Shown here: in pieces, positions 61,762 to 64,000 of the stretch
Layout of the letters: every line of letters begins with the position of its first letter
Position numbering within the stretch: position 1 is the stretch's first letter
From: Sporisorium sorghi
Taxonomy: Eukaryota > Basidiomycota > Ustilaginomycetes > Ustilaginales > Ustilaginaceae
Length of the DNA: 64,000 nt
NCBI GenBank assembly: GCA_023212695.1
Contig: JALCCG010000006.1
Coordinates: forward strand, 62,001-126,000
Direction of reading: 5' to 3'
Translations under genes and position numbers: made by a program
Notes under the pieces: model-generated
Told to the model about the DNA's origin: nothing
Seen by the model: the letters and a program-made list of their open reading frames with translations, nothing else
Databases searched by the model: none

Positions 61762-62466
61762 GTGGCAACGTTAATCGAATTCAAAAATGTAACCAAGGCA
61801 TATCAAATCGGCGAAGTGAAGATTCAAGCCCTCGCGGGCGTTGATTTCTCCATATCAGAGGGGGAATTCGTCGTTATTTTAGGAGCCAGCGGGGCGGGAA
61901 AAAGCACGATTTTGAACATTCTCGGCGGGATGGATACCGCTAGCTCAGGACATGTGTTTGTTGGGGATCAAGAGATTACGGGATGGAGCGAGAAGAAATT
62001 AACCGAATACCGCGGGGAGCAGGTTGGCTTCGTATTTCAATTCTATAACCTCATCCCGAATTTGAATGCGCTGGAGAACGTTGAATTTGCGACAGAGGTA
62101 TGTAAGGACCATCTGGACGCCCGTGATATTTTACATAAGGTTGGACTAGCGAATCGCATGAAGAACTTCCCTTCCCAGCTCTCTGGCGGCGAACAGCAAC
62201 GAGTTGCGATCGCGAGAGCGGTTGCCAAGAATCCCGCACTTCTGCTCTGCGACGAACCCACCGGTGCTTTGGATTACGTGACAGGGAAGTCAGTCTTAAA
62301 GCTCCTTCAGGATTTGAACAAGGAAACGAAGACCTGCGTCGTTCTGGTCACCCATAATTCGGCCATAGCGCCGATGGCGGATAAAGTGATCCGCGTCAAG
62401 AGCGGAAGGATCGAGAGCATCACGATCAATGATCACAAACAAAGCGTTGAAGGGATCGAGTGGTGA
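61762..62466 (+). CDS. ABC transporter ATP-binding protein (MacB/LolD type)
   Basis: 234 residues from GTG, with GAGGAG 8 bases upstream. Walker [10 protein letters not shown] (near residue 37), Q-loop [15 protein letters not shown], signature [14 protein letters not shown], Walker [13 protein letters not shown] and switch His in VLVTHNS are all intact. The [13 protein letters not shown] block is typical of the MacB/LolD class that powers FtsX-type permeases for mechanotransmission or export of lipids or peptides. Its stop overlaps the permease start by one base. Confidence 0.95.
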   Translation: MATLIEFKNVTKAYQIGEVKIQALAGVDFSISEGEFVVILGASGAGKSTILNILGGMDTASSGHVFVGDQEITGWSEKKLTEYRGEQVGFVFQFYNLIPNLNALENVEFATEVCKDHLDARDILHKVGLANRMKNFPSQLSGGEQQRVAIARAVAKNPALLLCDEPTGALDYVTGKSVLKLLQDLNKETKTCVVLVTHNSAIAPMADKVIRVKSGRIESITINDHKQSVEGIEW

Positions 62467-64000
62467 TGAAGATTTTATCGTTGAAATTATTAAGGGATAT
62501 GAAACAATCGATGGGGCAATTCATAGCCATTGTATTGGTTATCGCGGTGGGCGCCTTTTTCTACACGGGGCTGGTCACCTTAAGCGACAATCTTAGCGCC
62601 TATACGAAGGGGTATTTTGAAGAGCATAATTTAAGCGATCTGAACGTATTTTACAGTCAAATCTCTGCGGAGGACGCCGCTGGTCTACACAGTATGGAGG
62701 GCATTCATCATATCGAAGGCCGTTACACCGTTCATGCCACACAGTCCTTTGAAGATGATAAAGCTGCACTAACGTTGCATTCAATTCCTGTACCTAATGA
62801 AATTAACACGCCCAAGATGATTGAGGGCAGGATGCCATCCAAGCCGAATGAGATCCTATTGGACTCCCATTATGCCGGGGCGCATCATTACCGTGTCGGT
62901 GATCCCCTCAGCCTCCGTGTGAATGACAAGGATATGACGTTCACGATTAGCGGCTTGAATGAGAATGTGGAGCATGCCAAAAAGAACGAAACCCAGGATC
63001 ATCAAGCTTATGGAGCAGCCTATATCCCCGAGGAGACCATATCTGAAATCGCAGGCAGCTTTTTTTACAATGAGATCCTGATTGATGCCAAGGATGGTTA
63101 CGACATTGACAAGATAGGGCAGGCCATTGAAGCCAATTCCGGTTCACTCCCTTATGTGAGCCAGATGAGCAAAGAACGGACCTTCAATTATTCCCAAATC
63201 CACCAAACGATCCATAACAATAAACTGATGAGCCGGGTGATCCCGATCGTTCTCTTCTTGATTGAAGCGGTGATCCTGTTTCTGATCATGTCAAGGATGA
63301 TCGATTCCCAGCGCAATCAAGTGGGCATTATGAAGGCATTAGGGGTGAAAAATAGAAGCATCCTGCTTCATTACATGGGCTACCCTGTGCTGGCAGGTGT
63401 CATCGGCTCCATCCTGGGTTACGCCATCGCCGCCGCCCTGTTCATTCCACTCATTACAACGTCGATTGGAAGATCCTATTCCCTGCCAGACCTGACATTC
63501 ACCCTTTCGTTTTTTACACTCCTTCCTCCGATGATATGCTCCAGCGCTTTTGGCATGCTGTCCTGTTATTTAAGCGGCAGAGCAATATTACAAGAACGTG
63601 CTGCCCAGGCGATGCGTCCGAAACCGCCCAAGAAGATGAAGAAGCTGCTCATCGAGAAAGTTCCCGGGCTGTGGCGCCGGCTGCCATACAGCTACAAGAT
63701 CATGCTAAGAAATATATTCTTAAATAAACAAAAGGCACTCGCAAGCTCGGTTGGTGTTGTGGTCAGTACGGTTTTGTTGATCACGGCTTTTGGCACGCAG
63801 ACGGCCCTGCTCCAGGTAGCCGGCCAAATTGAGGAGGTAAATACGTATGACTTACGAGTCGATTATTACACGGGATCGTTCCCGGATACGGTAACACTGC
63901 CCCCTGGCATTGCAGAAAGTTACGGATTGTCCACCTACCCTGTGGAATTCATCCAAGGGGAGAACAAAGAACAGGCTACGCTTGTGGTTACGGAGCAAGA
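62466..64000 (+). CDS. FtsX/MacB-type ABC permease (3' truncated by window end)
   Basis: Starts at ATG 62466, which shares a base with the ATPase stop (TGATG). The frame stays open to base 64000, about 511 codons. A first membrane helix (QFIAIVLVIAVGAFFYTGL, residues 18-36) is followed by a ~220-residue outside domain of the MacB periplasmic type (LSDLNVFYSQISAEDAAGL). The FtsX core with three helices lies near 260-385 (IPIVLFLIEAVILFLIM, then NQVGIMKALGVKNRSILLHY). After a basic loop, a further membrane helix near residues 425-443 starts the second half, so it is a large duplicated permease. The substrate is unknown; no two-component pair is seen here, as would mark a bacitracin-type resistance locus. 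Confidence 0.9.
   Translation, partial: MKILSLKLLRDMKQSMGQFIAIVLVIAVGAFFYTGLVTLSDNLSAYTKGYFEEHNLSDLNVFYSQISAEDAAGLHSMEGIHHIEGRYTVHATQSFEDDKAALTLHSIPVPNEINTPKMIEGRMPSKPNEILLDSHYAGAHHYRVGDPLSLRVNDKDMTFTISGLNENVEHAKKNETQDHQAYGAAYIPEETISEIAGSFFYNEILIDAKDGYDIDKIGQAIEANSGSLPYVSQMSKERTFNYSQIHQTIHNNKLMSRVIPIVLFLIEAVILFLIMSRMIDSQRNQVGIMKALGVKNRSILLHYMGYPVLAGVIGSILGYAIAAALFIPLITTSIGRSYSLPDLTFTLSFFTLLPPMICSSAFGMLSCYLSGRAILQERAAQAMRPKPPKKMKKLLIEKVPGLWRRLPYSYKIMLRNIFLNKQKALASSVGVVVSTVLLITAFGTQTALLQVAGQIEEVNTYDLRVDYYTGSFPDTVTLPPGIAESYGLSTYPVEFIQGENKEQATLVVTEQ

Overview
The window looks like a chromosome segment of a Paenibacillus-type Firmicute. Shine-Dalgarno sites are strong (GGAGG-like), and there is a YesM/YesN two-component pair beside polysaccharide-degradation genes. 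The secreted protein at 10476-11183 has a copper-amine-oxidase-like stalk domain. Core genes such as yerC, dgkB, rlmD, ilvA, corA and a PiT phosphate transporter resemble Bacillales homologues. The genus is inferred from gene content only. No tRNA or rRNA gene was seen. There is one assembly gap (17726-17820).

Layout: (1) 1-10.3 kb is a polysaccharide-utilisation block: a truncated sugar-binding lipoprotein, a YesM-type kinase, a YesN-type regulator, a heparinase II/III-family protein, a GH88 unsaturated-uronyl hydrolase and a DUF2264 protein. (2) 10.4-17.5 kb holds a stalk-domain protein, ilvA, a secreted unknown, a PadR/HAAS pair, an alpha/beta hydrolase and a LigB-type dioxygenase. (3) 17.5-22 kb is repeat-rich and carries three DoxX paralogues. 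Two of them share a tandem TGTGA-N6-TCACA-like promoter element. (4) 22.3-24 kb is an AT-rich patch with two unknown exported or anchored proteins. (5) 24.4-34.1 kb is ordinary core: DUF3048 lipoprotein, DUF47/PiT phosphate uptake, CorA, YrhK-like, YerC, CbiX-like, DgkB and RlmD. RlmD is preceded by a promoter plus terminator/antiterminator-like leader.

(6) 34.2-58.2 kb is an accessory island, mostly AT-rich and full of decayed phage genes (integrase, primase, ParB/C5-methylase, ASCH) and an IS1595-type remnant. Within it lies an apparently intact restriction-modification locus (36.2-42.5 kb): Vsr nickase, PLD-type nuclease, Z1 ATPase, a second PLD-type protein with altered catalytic residues, a C5 methyltransferase and an HTH controller. 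Next to it is a TPR-type (RNPP-like) regulator whose 3' end overlaps an unannotated 53-codon exported-peptide gene closed by a terminator. This is a likely peptide-pheromone circuit. Two ~85-nt, strongly conserved 5'-leader elements (46.84 and 49.09 kb) sit before unrelated genes and look like a cis-regulatory RNA I cannot assign. The island also carries a NERD protein, a chitin-binding/crystallin-fold/lysozyme-like secreted enzyme, a Dus enzyme, secreted unknowns and a SIR2-like fragment.

(7) 58.3-64 kb returns to core-like genes: a MetE-C-like protein, DUF4317, a small lipoprotein, and an ABC ATPase with an FtsX-type permease that runs off the window.
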